Assembly (NCBI GenBank): GCA_026770615.1
Contig: MU631814.1
Coordinates: 51,832-64,607 of the forward strand
Direction: 5' to 3'
Length of the DNA: 12,776 nt
From: Pavlovales sp. CCMP2436
Taxonomy: Eukaryota > Haptophyta > Pavlovophyceae > Pavlovales
The notes below the pieces were generated by a model, which worked only from the letters and a program-made list of their open reading frames with translations, was not told where the DNA came from and did no database searches. Below are positions 12,616 to 12,776 of the stretch, one piece after another. Position numbers and translations under genes: made by a program. The first letter of the stretch is position 1. Each line of letters begins with the position of its first letter.

Positions 12616-12776
12616 GGGCTACCGTATCTAGTCAAGGGATCAAACAAGGGATATATCCCTCCCCAAAAATCTATCCTCCTAGAAAGCTAGTTTTTTTTTT
12701 TTGCTGGTTCCCCAACATCTGAATTTTTAAAATCGGCGTGGGCTACTGTACCTATCCAAGGGATCAAACAAGGGAT
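12616..12776. repeat. 37-base direct repeat, two copies
   Basis: gggctaccgtatctagtcaa (12616 onward) continuing through gggatcaaacaagggat to 12652 recurs at 12740-12776 with four mismatches. The second copy runs off the window. Each contains two aagggat words. Confidence 0.85.
12633..12688 (-). repeat. Right copy of terminal inverted repeat
   Basis: Read on the minus strand, this matches 111-167: TAGGAGGATAGATTTTTGGGG, then AGGGATATATCCCT and a second ATCCCTTG. An A-rich tract (T run on the plus strand, 12691-12702) lies on the outer side, as at the left end. Confidence 0.7.

Noticed and set aside
1..12776. tRNA, rRNA or CRISPR features
   Set aside because: No cloverleaf-like or rRNA-like segments and no regularly spaced repeat array were seen by eye; the repeats present are terminal, tandem or microsatellite.

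Overview
The window is GC-rich, eukaryote-type DNA carrying a compact but damaged piece of a large-DNA-virus-like element (phylum Nucleocytoviricota or a smaller relative). The assignment rests on two hallmark genes: a VLTF3-like late transcription factor C-terminal domain (1520-1888, minus) and a poxvirus A22-type RuvC-fold Holliday junction resolvase (2682-3281, minus). Further support comes from a probable NCLDV structural protein of the DUF5767 type (5984-6523), a fibre-like protein fused to an ice-binding DUF3494 domain, a discoidin (F5/8C)-like protein, several small membrane proteins and a shared upstream motif. No major capsid protein, packaging ATPase or polymerase is visible. An ice-binding domain suggests, but does not prove, a cold-water algal host. 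GC-rich small viruses of haptophytes (mriyavirus / Pleurochrysis endemic virus type) are one possible relative; this is inference.

Layout. 1-170: AAGGGAT-rich repeats and the left copy of an inverted repeat whose partner is at 12633-12688. 256-2511: small genes and gene fragments on both strands, including VLTF3. 2572-3597: minus-strand run of a Cys-rich protein, the resolvase and a membrane protein. 3689-8948: structural region, in which a fibre/ice-binding gene is split by a 3.49-kb block (4198-7691) holding truncated genes at both ends plus the discoidin and DUF5767-like genes. 8949-10640: no convincing genes; an A/C-skewed block, a trinucleotide microsatellite and weak frames. 10641-12250: short repeats, then a 420-residue ankyrin protein. 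12251-12776: AT-rich repeats, one tiny membrane ORF and the right terminal repeats.

Genes that look intact at the 5' end share a motif, an A/T run followed by TCG[G/C] and a GC-rich stretch, usually 17-30 bases before the start codon. Genes that look cut at the 5' end lack it. Together with head-to-head truncations, in-frame stops and one frameshift, this suggests a rearranged, decaying (probably integrated) viral element or a chimeric assembly, rather than an intact virus genome. Protein names are assigned by eye; no database search was possible.
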